Assembly (NCBI RefSeq): GCF_037975245.1
Contig: NC_092570.1
Location: 3,566,001-3,630,000, forward strand
DNA from: Apostichopus japonicus
Lineage: Eukaryota; Echinodermata; Holothuroidea; Aspidochirotida; Stichopodidae
Direction of reading: 5' to 3'
Length of the DNA stretch: 64,000 nucleotides
Positions 11,989 through 24,200 of the stretch are shown piece by piece. The translations under genes and the position numbers were made by a program. A model generated the notes under the pieces. The model worked only from the letters and a program-made list of their open reading frames with translations. It ran no database searches and was not told the origin of the DNA. The first letter of the stretch is position 1. Each line of letters begins with the position of its first letter.

Positions 11989-14900
11989 TTACATCCCGAG
12001 TAAGATCCTGACATCGTCGATTCTAGCTTGCTGTCTCTGTTCGGCCTTTGCTTTGACTCCGAACGCCTCGGACATCAGCTTTCTCTTCTTCTCCTGGAGT
12101 TGCAGCATGCGCTCTTCGATCGAATCCTGGACTATGAACTGTAAACAGGACAGAAATATGTACAAATGAGCAAGAGACCCAACCTTTTATCCTCAAAAGG
12201 TGTGAAGACTTGCGCACAAAGAAACTTCTAATGCTGGTAATCTGACCTAGTTTCGAATGAGGTGTAACAGAAGTGTTAGACACCACCATCGATCCCAGTA
12301 AATACACACACAGCTTGCTACCATCGGTAATTAGACACGAGTGTACAGTCAGTACATACAGCTGCGGTCAATACCCACAGCACAGTGTATACACGATACA
12401 GCGATGGACATCTCAGGTCCAGCTAAAGATAACAAGGTATCACGTTTCATTACTGTCTGCATTTTGTAGCAACATGGAAAATACTTCACTTGCAAGCAAC
12501 GGAAAGTTAACTTTGCAGAGGGCAGCAGGTGGTTTGGGGCAAGACTTCAATGCCTTTAAGACATGACGCAGTTTGCGATGGACAAGGTCTGCTTTGTTTT
12601 GTTTATCAATTCACACATGATACCTAGCTACCAAACCTATACAAGCATTTCTATAAAAAAAAAACAACTAAGGTACTTGTCAGTATATAATATTTAGCAT
12701 TCAAATTCTGCGTAGCGTTTACGAAGGCTCCGAATGTTACCTATTAAAACACTATAGTTCCTGCGTACAAACACTGTGATACATCTGTACACTCTCATAG
12801 CAAATTTAAGTATCTTTGCATAGCATTTTCCGATGCGATGCCGGATAAATTATTCACTGCATTTTGTCTAAAATAAAGAAAATGACGACCTCTTCGGGAG
12901 AAGTAATCGACCGTAGTTGTTGTTTGGGGCATATTTCAAGACATTTCACGGCTACAGAGTTTCAGACGACTGACCTTTGTAACGGTGACCTCCTTTGTCT
13001 GCCCAAGTCGGTGGCAACGGTCGAAACACTGCTCCTCTACGGCAGGATTCCAAGCCTGAAAATTACAAAAATGACTCAAGTGAATGCGTCAGAAAAGACG
13101 GTCAGGGTTTACTTCGTAGGGGTACCCACGTCCCCGGTTTGAGTCACGGTTCAAGGTCCCCGGAGGTCCCACGGAGTCAAGGTCCCCGGTTCGAGCCACT
13201 CCAAGATTAATATATGTCGTCCAGTTACAGAGTTGTTGACAATTGACTATTCATAATGATGGACCTTAAATATGAATGTAAAAGACTGACTTCGGTCAAC
13301 TTGCGGCTTTGATAAGCCAATGAGGCTTCTTCGCAAGTTGCTGCTTGCAGGAAGATCATTTGCTGATGTTCTTTTGTACATCTCTTATTGTTGGGAGTAT
13401 AAGTGTTGATTAGCTACCTTTTTTTGCATATCTGGTGGGGGAGGGGGGAATGGGGGGGTACTGATGATTATTAAAGGCAACTGGTGACAGATATCACTGA
13501 TGGTGAGGAAGGTTAAAGCCTCATGTAAGTTTTTTGTTAACCATATCTATAGCACAAACATTATACCTGCAACATATTTTAAAAGGTAAAACGGCTGCAT
13601 GAACTACAATTATAAATGGTTGACTGGTTCATTCTACATTTATTATATTAAATAGAAGACTCACAGGTTCCATTAAGAAGACCTTGCTTGCAGCTGTGAG
13701 ATTGATACCGACACCACCAGCCTTCAAGGACAATAGAAGCACAGTAGGGGAGCCATCAGTACTTGATGCAAAGTGACTCATGGCATCAGCCCTTTTCGAT
13801 GCTGTCATGCTACCATCAAGACGAACAAAGCTAAAGCCCTTCTCCCTGGGGGAAAATGAAGATTCAATTGTTTTTGTCTCTGTTTGTTACATACCTCATA
13901 AATATAGTGTATAAAGTATATTAAAGATGTTTTTAATTAGCTCACAGTTAATTACCTCTGTACTAATTTACACCTTACCTGCAATTGATGGTGCTGTTGA
14001 AATGTTAAATGGCTTTTTCATAGTTAGGCCTGCAATTTTTTGGTAAATTGTTGAAATTGCTTAATTGAATAAAATCTCACGACAGAATGAAATTGGGTGT
14101 GTGATATCTGGTATTAATAAACAAGGCATGTAAGATTCTGTGTTCTCTGACTGACATTAACCCCCCGCCCCCTACACCAACCACACCCTCAGCAAAGGCT
14201 ATGTAGGGGTAAGGACCGCCACCAAATAATTGCTTGGTAGCTCAGTGTATAGAGTGTAGGATTCGTAATCCTTTGGTCACTGGTTCGCACCACACTTTGA
14301 GCTGAAAATTTCTCTGCTCATTTTGAAGTTTGTTTTATAAATTCCGAGTTAGATGTTGGTCATTGAATTATAAGAAAGAAAAAACATTTACTTGTGGAAT
14401 TGATTAATTCACTGAATTTCTATCACTTTGCGTCTCGCAATGAATTGACAAACCACTGAAAAGCCAATTTTCTATCAAAAGGTTCTTCTTCCAGCTCAAA
14501 TTGATATTGAAACAGAAATTTTGGCGGAACTGTCTATGGCAGCATAGATGGCTGGGTAAATAGATGGACACCCTATAGTTTAATTTACTGAGCAATCAAA
14601 TTTCCTAGCACTACTATTAGTAGATGGGTCATCAAATGATGCACTGAAATATTGGGTAAAGAAAACCTAAGTATGTTCCACATCTAAGGGGATCCTAAGC
14701 CTCCATGAAATGAATTATTACAAAGCTGACTGGCTGTGCTTGTTGTAACAAAAGGCAATGCAGGTATTAAGTGGAGGGCAAAGGTCAGCCCATGGACAAT
14801 TATGGAAATCTTCCTTCTTCCTGATGCATGTTAAGAAAATGAGAATACATCTTTATTCCATCTTTTACATGGTCCCCTAAAAGACTCCAGGCCCTGGGGG

Positions 14901-17900
14901 GGGAGGGGGGTTGTATCCCCTCTTGATAGGCCTAAGAATAGACAGGTACAAACCTAAGAGGTCTTTGGAGTAAGGTCAAAAAGGATGTAAACTGGGAGAC
15001 GACAAGACTCTTGATGGACGGATCCTTGGATCTCTCTAGGAGAAGACACTGCATCAGAGCATCAACCTACGAAATAAAAATTCATAAAATCAGGATGACT
15101 CAATGTCTGTCCCATAGATAAAGAATTTGATTTTGACTTACAAAGCACGGCATCAAGAAACACTAGATGCATCATTTGTACCTGCACTAAAACAGATCGA
15201 TCATTGACATCGCAGTAACAGACAATACTGTCTACCTAGCCCCCCCCACCCTCCACCCCGGTCACCTGAAACAAAACTAACATGTATCTACATAATGTGC
15301 TTGCTATTACTTTGTTCTTCAAGCTTTGCCGCACACCTACCCCAACTGAGAACATATTCCTAACAATTTATAACAGAAAATCTGAATTAAGTCAAAAAGG
15401 CAAAAGCTAAAATGTCAAAGGGGAAAGCTGCAGCAGCTGCAAGATAGCCTGCAGCAAGGCTGTAATCAATACCAAACAAGATAGGTTATCTTGGCAGACC
15501 TATAGTGTGAAACTGCAAAGCGCAAAAGATAATATCCTATGTTATCAGCCTGGATGCAGCCCCCTCAGCTTGTACTTTTGACATAGCTGCCTTACTGATA
15601 CACTAATTGAACGGTTTTATAAATGCCACCTTCTAGTATGGCGTTTACCTTTGCACTGGAATGCCATTCACTGGCTTCGTCTTTTTCCGGTGCGTCGCTC
15701 TGTTTTTCGGGAGGTACGTGGACCAAACCAGACTCACTGATAGCGCCACGACATAGAGGGCAGGCGGCACTTTTCTGTATTAAAGTAATCAAAATTGAAA
15801 AACATACCCAGCTTTATAGTAACCAGCAAATTTCAATGCAATGAATGCTCTGTTTAGAGGTATATATTTTTTTTGGGGGGGGGGTTTGGGGGGGGGCATT
15901 ATGATCTTCCAGGATTTGTTGTTGAGGTCCAAAAGTATGACCTCCTGGGGACGATGTTTTCAGCCATAGATGTATACCCAAAGTAGAGTACTCTAAAGAT
16001 ATGTCATATTTCTAAGAGATTATCTGAAGCCAAAGATGCTCTGAATTTTATTCTTCATCTATTGTCATTACTTTCTTCATAAATTCATAGGTAACTGTAT
16101 TCAGTGTAATAAAAGTATATCTGACTGATCAAGAGGAGGAAAATGATACCAGGTGTGTGACTATCCCTTATCCCCTCTCCTTCCTGTTCCTGTCACCTTA
16201 TAATCATTCCATCACACCCTTCTCCATACCCCTAAAGTGATGAAATATCATAAATGTTCTTTGAGATGAATTCATACATAAATAGGAAAAAATCATGATC
16301 ACATCATGTGGTGATTGCTGGCAACTTAAACTCTCTTATCCCTGGTCACTTCCCCTCCATCCCCCTCCATCCCCTCCCTCCCCCAGGGAATAATTTAACC
16401 GGTATCACATGTAAATTTGCTATACAAGTGCAAAGTTTGTACAGCATCTTTTGAACACAGGAACGATAGCATTAAATATGAGACAGAGTTCAGAGCCTTC
16501 AAAAACTGCTACAAAAATTTGAAGACTAAATTATTCCCTACACCTACCCCCCACCCCCCAACCTCCCCCCCCCATCATCCCTCCTCATACCTTGTTCTGT
16601 GAGATGACTTCCACAATACAATGGAAACAGAATACATGAGCGCATTGTGTGATCACTGGTTGCATGAGAGAATCCAAACAAACGCAGCATTCCTGTTTAA
16701 GAAGAAAAATCACAGAAAGCGGGGAAAAAAAGAAACATTTCTGTTTATACTCGGGTAATCGTTGCTCACAAAACAGTATGTATAAAATCCAACATGCCAC
16801 TGACTTTCAAAACTTTCGAGATGGATGCTCGTGTAGGATATATCTTGTAGGTTTCAGTAATACGGCTAACACCTTCAACTAAGTACTAGCAAATCCTTCT
16901 TTTTCAGGCCATTCCTTTTGTCAATTTATTTTTATTTGGTTCAGTTATCATATGTTAAGTCTTTTATTTGATGATCTTTGGTTTCAATTTCTTACTCTAA
17001 GCGGCTAATAAAATTGTCGTTCAAGTTTACGAAGCAGGTGAAGTCTAAGAAGGGGGGGGGGGAGGGGGAGGGTGGCATAAGAAAATAAAAATGGCAAGGT
17101 CCCTGGTAGAAGATGTACATTTGATTTGTTTCATATATCTACAGATTTTTTATTAACTTCTTTCCCATTTCTTACTTCTAGTGGTTACCAAATGTTCCCT
17201 TTTACTTTCAGTATATGAAACAAAATATAAAACACATTGTAGTTTGTGAAATGGTTGAAGTGATACATTTTTGCATAATTTTATATTAATTTTTAAAATT
17301 GTTCTTCAAATAACTGAAGAATAGTCACACTCAACTATCCACACCCTTGCTAGGAAATACCCTCAGGTATTGTTCTTTCTTTGAGTAGGATATATGTGTA
17401 GCAATTGTCTTCTTTTGTTCATGGAATAGCACTTTCTAGTGGATATATATCTTAAATATGGTTAAGCCTAATTTTGATCACTAAGTGATAGTTACTCTGA
17501 GATTACGGATATTAATTACACTTTGAGCCATGTGGTGGTTGTGATATGATATTGCATATAGTTAGATTCGTATTCAAAAGAGTTGCATCAATTTGAATAG
17601 ACAATGATCCTCCCCCCTCCCCCACCCTCCCAGCAAAAAGAGAAGGTTACCTCATCTGAGCCCTGGCTGAGGACAGCAACTAGTGCAGCTACCAGTCGTT
17701 TCTTCTCCTCATCACTACAGGAGGCGGAACCTGACAATGTAGATAGATCAAAGAGTAATGTAATTGTATCTAGCAGTTTACACTTCAATACTAACATCAA
17801 ATTAATGTATTCTAGCCCCCCCTCCTCCCCCTCCCCTTCACTGAGTCACTGGTACATTTATTAAAGCATTTTTTTCTCCACAATTTTTTCTCCAAGTATT

Positions 17901-20900
17901 TATTTATTTTGTTTAAATGTAAGAAGGAGAAGAAAAATTGAAAGAAAATAAGCAACTCTGCCAATTAAGAGAAAACTAAAATTTTTTGCCATAATTCATA
18001 TTTAAGTATTAATTGACACATTGCTGTTATAAAGTTACTCATTTGAAATAGGCAGTAGAAATATGGTCTAACAGTGATCCATTTTGCTGCAATATCAGCA
18101 GTAGTCTAACAACCTCTCTGCAACCACTAACCCCGTTATTGACCCCCCCCCCCCATTTTTGAAAGTTGTAATTATCCGAATCAAATATTTCAAATTCAAC
18201 CCCTGTATGTAAAGAAAGACAGCTACTTATGGTCATCATAATATGGTCACCAGTGTCCATTTATTAACATCTTGTTCTTGTCACATCCACACCTACCCTT
18301 GGTGGCAAGTTTGGTGGCAGCTGAGGCACATAGTCCAGGATGGCAGCAGAGTTGCCTCAGGCGTAACAGAATGGCAAGAATGTCGCCGTAGTGGTCCAGA
18401 AATTTACCGGTGGTGAAAAACCTAGTGCAACAAATAGGGTGATATAAGTATAGCAAAAAGATATTAACAGCTAGCTTACTTGTTTCCCAATGCAAACAGT
18501 GTAGTTACTGTTACATTTATTGCACGACTGATGTTTCACATGAAAAGTCCATGATATATATCAAGGACTAGATTAATGTGATTATCCTGAAGCCGGTAAA
18601 ATACTACCCCAACAGAACATGATCAGAATCGACTTTTCCATTGTGACATAGTTTTCGATAGTCCTCTATGCCCATAGTCGTAGAATCAACCATTTTTCTG
18701 TTAACACACTTAGCTGGTAATCATTTAGCACACATGCAAAATTATTTCCCCGCGATTGGTTAGATTTATGTCAAAGATTGACCGAGTAGAGCAATCGCAA
18801 ACTCCTGTACACTGAGACTGGAGAATATGCTATTAAACAATACGCTGAATGTTGGGTTTCTCAGGAGAAGCCAATTTGACATCAAGGCGAACAAAATTAA
18901 AACCCTTCTCTCTGCTGGAAAAAGGAAGATCTGGAAAGATCTTGATTAATGAGAGTCTTAAAAAAATGCAAACTGCCTAGATTCAGGCACGTAGGCAAGG
19001 GGGGTGCGAAGGGGGCAACCAGCCCCCCTTGAGCATATTTTCTTATCGCTAGTTATTTCAAAGTAAAAAATGTTAGATGCAACTTACAAGGCCTGGGAAG
19101 TGCCATTTCCAGCGATCTTGGAGGCATTTTCGGCAAAATTTTTCTTGTACGCTTCTAAAAGGAAAAGATGTCTTTTCATTTGTAATATCATTTATACTCA
19201 CTTATTGACAGAGAGTTTCCCATCTTTGGCCATGCTGTCGTACATGGTTCTCTCGTCCTCTGAGAGTTTGACGTACTGTAAGAGGACCGTCTTGGGAGGC
19301 AGCTCTACCAGCAGCTTACCATCAACTTTCATTGTCTTGGTTCGTCGGATCGCAAGGACCTCCATTAGCTTCTGCACTCTCCTGTTTGGAAATACGTTAA
19401 GGTCAAATTATGTTATTTCCGAGCGTACAAAGCATTCTAAAGTAAATTCGTGGTGAATGATGAAACCTAATATATGTTATTTCTCTTTTCATTGCATCAT
19501 CTGAGGAATGGTCTGTGTGTTAGGCTATAAGCAGTCCAGCCCACTTTTAATAATGTAATTTGATAAGCCTTAGATCTTTCCCTTTCTCAAGTGACATAGA
19601 AATACAACCCTAGAGTGGAGTGGTAACATGTAGTGTATTTCTAAATGTCACAAGAATGTATCAAAATAGATTTTGTGTCAAAGGTCATCTCTTACAAAGT
19701 CAATTGAACAGAGTGAGTGTACATGTGTATGAGTCAATTTATCTACTGTTGCCAGTAAATTAAAGCGTGTTTTTTTTACCTGAGGGCATCCTGATCGCCG
19801 GACCTGATGGGTCTCTCGATGATTCTCTGCCACCACGTCCGGTTAGTCTTGAATGGTTCTAACTTTAAGAACGACATCAATGACCAAAGATCCTTGATGT
19901 TATTCTGAATCGGAGTACCTTGTAAAACAAAATAAGATGAGACCAAAATCTTTACAGTTACTTTTCATTTACAACACCCTTATTCTTCTTCTAAGAATTA
20001 CAGCTTATTTGGTTCCAGGGCATTTGTTTTACCAAAAAAATAAAAAATAAATAAAAACACTAAAAATATTCTACAGGAGAGATATGTAAAGACATTGCTG
20101 ATGAACAGAGGATGCTAACTATTATCACCTTGCAATCGTATTAATAATCCATTTTCTTTGCTTAATTCTTTGACAGCATGTATGAAACCTGTACGTAATT
20201 AAGGAGCCACATGCTGTTTGTCTATGGTATTGTTGTAGCTGGCTTAATGTAGCTTACACTTTGAAAACAAATAAAATGAATCAAATCCCTTCACACCGAT
20301 ATGGTAATGACAGCTTGGTTTACCTGACAAAGCCCATTGTCTTTCAGACTTGAGTTCCAATATAGCTTTGGTCTGCATAGCTAACGGATTACGGATGATG
20401 TGAGCTTCGTCCAGTACCACTCTCAACCAGTGGACGTTGTGTAATGTACTCTTAGCCTGTGGGATAGAAAGAAACCTGTATCAACGTGACTGATACTGAA
20501 AACCAATCAGTCTCACAAAAAAAACCCACTTATTTTACAGTGTTTGACACTAATCAGGCTAATTCTTGAGCATATCAGGGTAATTGTTCTATTAACTTCC
20601 ATTTCTTACTGTGGTTTGCTTTAAGATACACATTACCATAAAGAGAAAATGAGACATTCAATTAGAATCTTTCTTTGTTTTTTCCCCGATGTTTAAATTT
20701 GATCGTACCCCTTTAGCTTTGAATTCGTGAGCCAGTGTATTATATGTGGAAATGACCACGTCCTCTCCTGCAAGCTTCTCGGCACTGGACGCTCGACTCT
20801 GGCCATGAAAGAGATGGACCTTAAGGCCGATGTTAGGATCCACGTGTTCCTCGAGCTGATCCTGAAGGGACGAGAGATATATTGAGAGTGACAATAGTAA

Positions 20901-21263
20901 GAAAAGAATTGTAACTATTGTGCAGCGATAGAATATTGCTGAATAACCTAAGGTAAAAACAAATGTTCTTTTGTATTTACAATACCACATGCTACAATAA
21001 CATCCATGGTTATTGTTAAATATGCCACACCATTACAGGCAAAAAGGCATAAAGAGATTTACTGCCTATCATTAATGATTACCGTATGCTACAGTCGAAC
21101 TGCCATGTATTGATGACGAAGGTCCCAGGGGACTAAAAATTCCAATATATTTTCTAAAACTTTACTCCTTATTTGTTATTTATGAGTCATATCTTATTTC
21201 TCCGGTTTTCTCTAATAATATTTTGGAGTAAACATGGATTTTTCGTTATAATGTATATGTATA

Positions 21264-21294
<31 letters not shown>

Positions 21295-24200
21295 ATTTAT
21301 ATTAACAATACTATCATACCTAATGTTACACAATGTTACTGTTTATTGTTAATTAAACAACACAATTACAGCTTATTGATCAAAGGTAGAACTTGTACCC
21401 AGTTCACCTATTATTCTGTGTTGAATAATCTTTGTTTTTTGGTACTGATGCAGACAGCATGAAGTTATCACAGTTGACGTGTGATATCACTTTGGTGAAT
21501 AATTTATTTGGTATCGCAGCACGAACTGCTATGCAAAAATGAGTAATTTGCTATACAAGTGCCAGGATGCATAGCAGTTGTTGAACACAGAACCATAGTA
21601 TTTTATAAGAGTCAAAGTGCACATCCTATGCAAAATGTTTATTTTTATTCCCTGAACTTACCATCCAGTTACCCAGCACCGAGACTGGACAGATAATCAG
21701 AGTTGAAGAAGGCCGACCAGCCGTGACAGCCAATCTTCTCTGAAAACTTGGACGGTTTGGACTTTTCTCTATTGAAAACATATTAATGGGAAACTTTTAG
21801 GGAATTTTACATCAACTTGTCTCTCAGACTTGCACAACTCATTCAATATTAACCTGATAAAAATGTTAAAACCCTGGAATTTTCAAAAGCTAAATGATAT
21901 ATGGGAATTACAAAAGAGAGACAAAACATTCAATAAAATTTCATATTTAAGATTTGAAATATAGTGTACATGAATTAAGCTTCATTTCAAATTTATTTCC
22001 TCAAAATATTGTAAAAGTAGAGCCTATCCATAACTCATCAATCTGAAAAAAATATTCTGTTAAAAAACACTTTACATATCTTTGTCATTGTGCTAAGGTT
22101 TGCTTTTGGAAGGATATTTTGGGGTAAATTCTTCCAGTAAAGTTGACGCAATAACTTATTAATTATTGTTCATTATTTTCTGCATAACAAACAGTAGCTA
22201 AGCAAAAAAAAAATTAAAAAAATTGAGGAACTCAGCTTCAGTAACGTGATTTTATTCGTTCAATATTATTTTACTAATCACCCTTAACAAAAGATCAAAA
22301 GTTTCATAGATTCAACTATCTTTTAGATCAAGTACCAATTTTACGAGAGATGGGAAAAGTTTACCTGTTGAGAGCCTGCCACTGAATATTCAAATTAAAA
22401 AACAAAATAGTGATTAGAAACAGCAACCAATGTTTGATTTATAAATGGCACATGGGCATAACTTTGATTTTTCTGTTGTAATTGTAATGTCGGTCTCTTG
22501 TACAGCATTTGAGGATAAAGAGAGAATATATCAAATCTAAAACGGTATATAAACCAATCAAATGTATTGCCATCCAGTCTAAATAAACTAAAGTTATTCC
22601 ACATTACCTGTTACCTCTGCCTTCTTCGTTGACGACGTCCCCGATTTACCCCTCTTGCTTTGCTGCTTTGGGACGGATTTTTTCATTGCTCCTTTCCTTG
22701 TTTCTCCTTTCGCTGATTTCTTTGGCTTCTTTTCGGGTGTCCAGTTATCATCGCTATCATCGATGACAATGTACTTGGTGTTTTTTCTGGTGCTCCTTCA
22801 GATACAAAAGTATGAATTAACATCGATGATGCATAGAAAAGCATGGTGAGTAGACAAAAAACTGTAACGTGGTGATTACTGATTTGGTAAAACATATTTG
22901 TCTGATTCGTAATCTGGCCTTTAACAATTGTAATGCAATATGTTTTTAAATGATAATTGGGTTCCATTGATCGTTCCAATAACATCCGTCTCGCACATTC
23001 TATTTTCCTCAATTTTTATTGCATGAAGAGTAATGCTTCACAGGTCTATGAGAAATCAACTTAACTTTCCCTTTCAAGTTTTATGTAAAATGTATGTTCT
23101 GTTTGAATTTTTTTTGAATCTTGACACAGTAAGGGTGAATCTCCCAAAAAAAAGATGTGTTCCTTCTACTTTCTAATTTAAAGAATCCCATCTTACATGG
23201 TTTGCTTTCCAGATTTGACAATCGATCCTTATGAGACCACACAATAATTTATAATAACGATGTCAACCGATAAACTTCCCCAAAATGGAAGACGGCTCAT
23301 ACCTCTGTGGTCGTTTAGATCCTCTTTGAGAAGAAGAAGTTGCAAGTTCTGTGACATCATCTCGAACTGATTTCAACTTAGCAGGTGTCCAAGATTCGTC
23401 GCTATCGTCGTCGATTACAATAATGCTATCATCTTTAGAACAGTTTCCTGGTTGAACCTCCATCTTCTTTGAAGTGGCCTTCTCTTCCCCATCATCATCA
23501 ATGATGATGGTCTCCTCTGCTCCACCCCCATTACCAGCACCCCCTGTCGACTGCACCTTCTGGGTGACGGTTTGTCCCCATCTCCCTTTGGAGACTGTGA
23601 GAGGTCGCTTGATGGTATTCACCAGCATTTTTCCTTGGCTATCGATGGTCAGAGATTGTGACGAGGATGGAATAGAGAGAGTATCGTCCATCTTTGGTAA
23701 CGAAGGTAACTTTGGAATATTAGCTTGGTGGAAGTCGGTGGAAGGCGGGCGAGAAGAGGGAAAAGCCTGAATGGTGGATGACTTCCCCTGCCAGGAAAAG
23801 TTTAAAAATTGGTAGTTAGAGTCAGTGGAATTAATTGTGGCTGATTTTCATGAAAGATTTTATGAATGACCTTTGGACAATCTAAACATATCTATATAGT
23901 AAATAGGGGTGCTGAAGGGGCAAGGGTTAAGGGGGGGGTGGGATGAGGACTGGAAAATTGCTATGCAACTTTCCATCAAGTATGATTGTAAGGACAGGAT
24001 TGGTTAGGCGCACATATATACACCATGAATTTGTGCCATCAGCAATTTAACACACATTAAAATGAAACCCATTATTCATTTCAACTGTTTTTTTTAGTAG
24101 TATTTCAGGTTATATGCAACTAAATGTTACAGAAAAATGGGAGTAGACAGTACCTAGACTAAGAGAGCTAATTCTGAGTTTTTAGTATCATTACAATAAT

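Noticed and set aside
14232-14300. Functional tRNA gene (A-box, anticodon-like arm, B-box)
   Set aside because: Acceptor stem does not pair, the B-box is imperfect and an AT-rich body follows; better as a SINE head. The same holds for 42283-42350.
15592-15648. Extension of HLTF exon 17 past its donor, reading VNAILEGG
   Set aside because: It vaguely resembles the start of exon 18 (VDALMQC), but the GTAAAC donor and the in-phase exon 18 with full homology make the spliced model better. The frame also ends without the following helicase motif.
23474-23770. 98-codon plus-strand ORF opposite HLTF exon 6
   Set aside because: It is the antisense shadow of the acidic SIM-containing exon.
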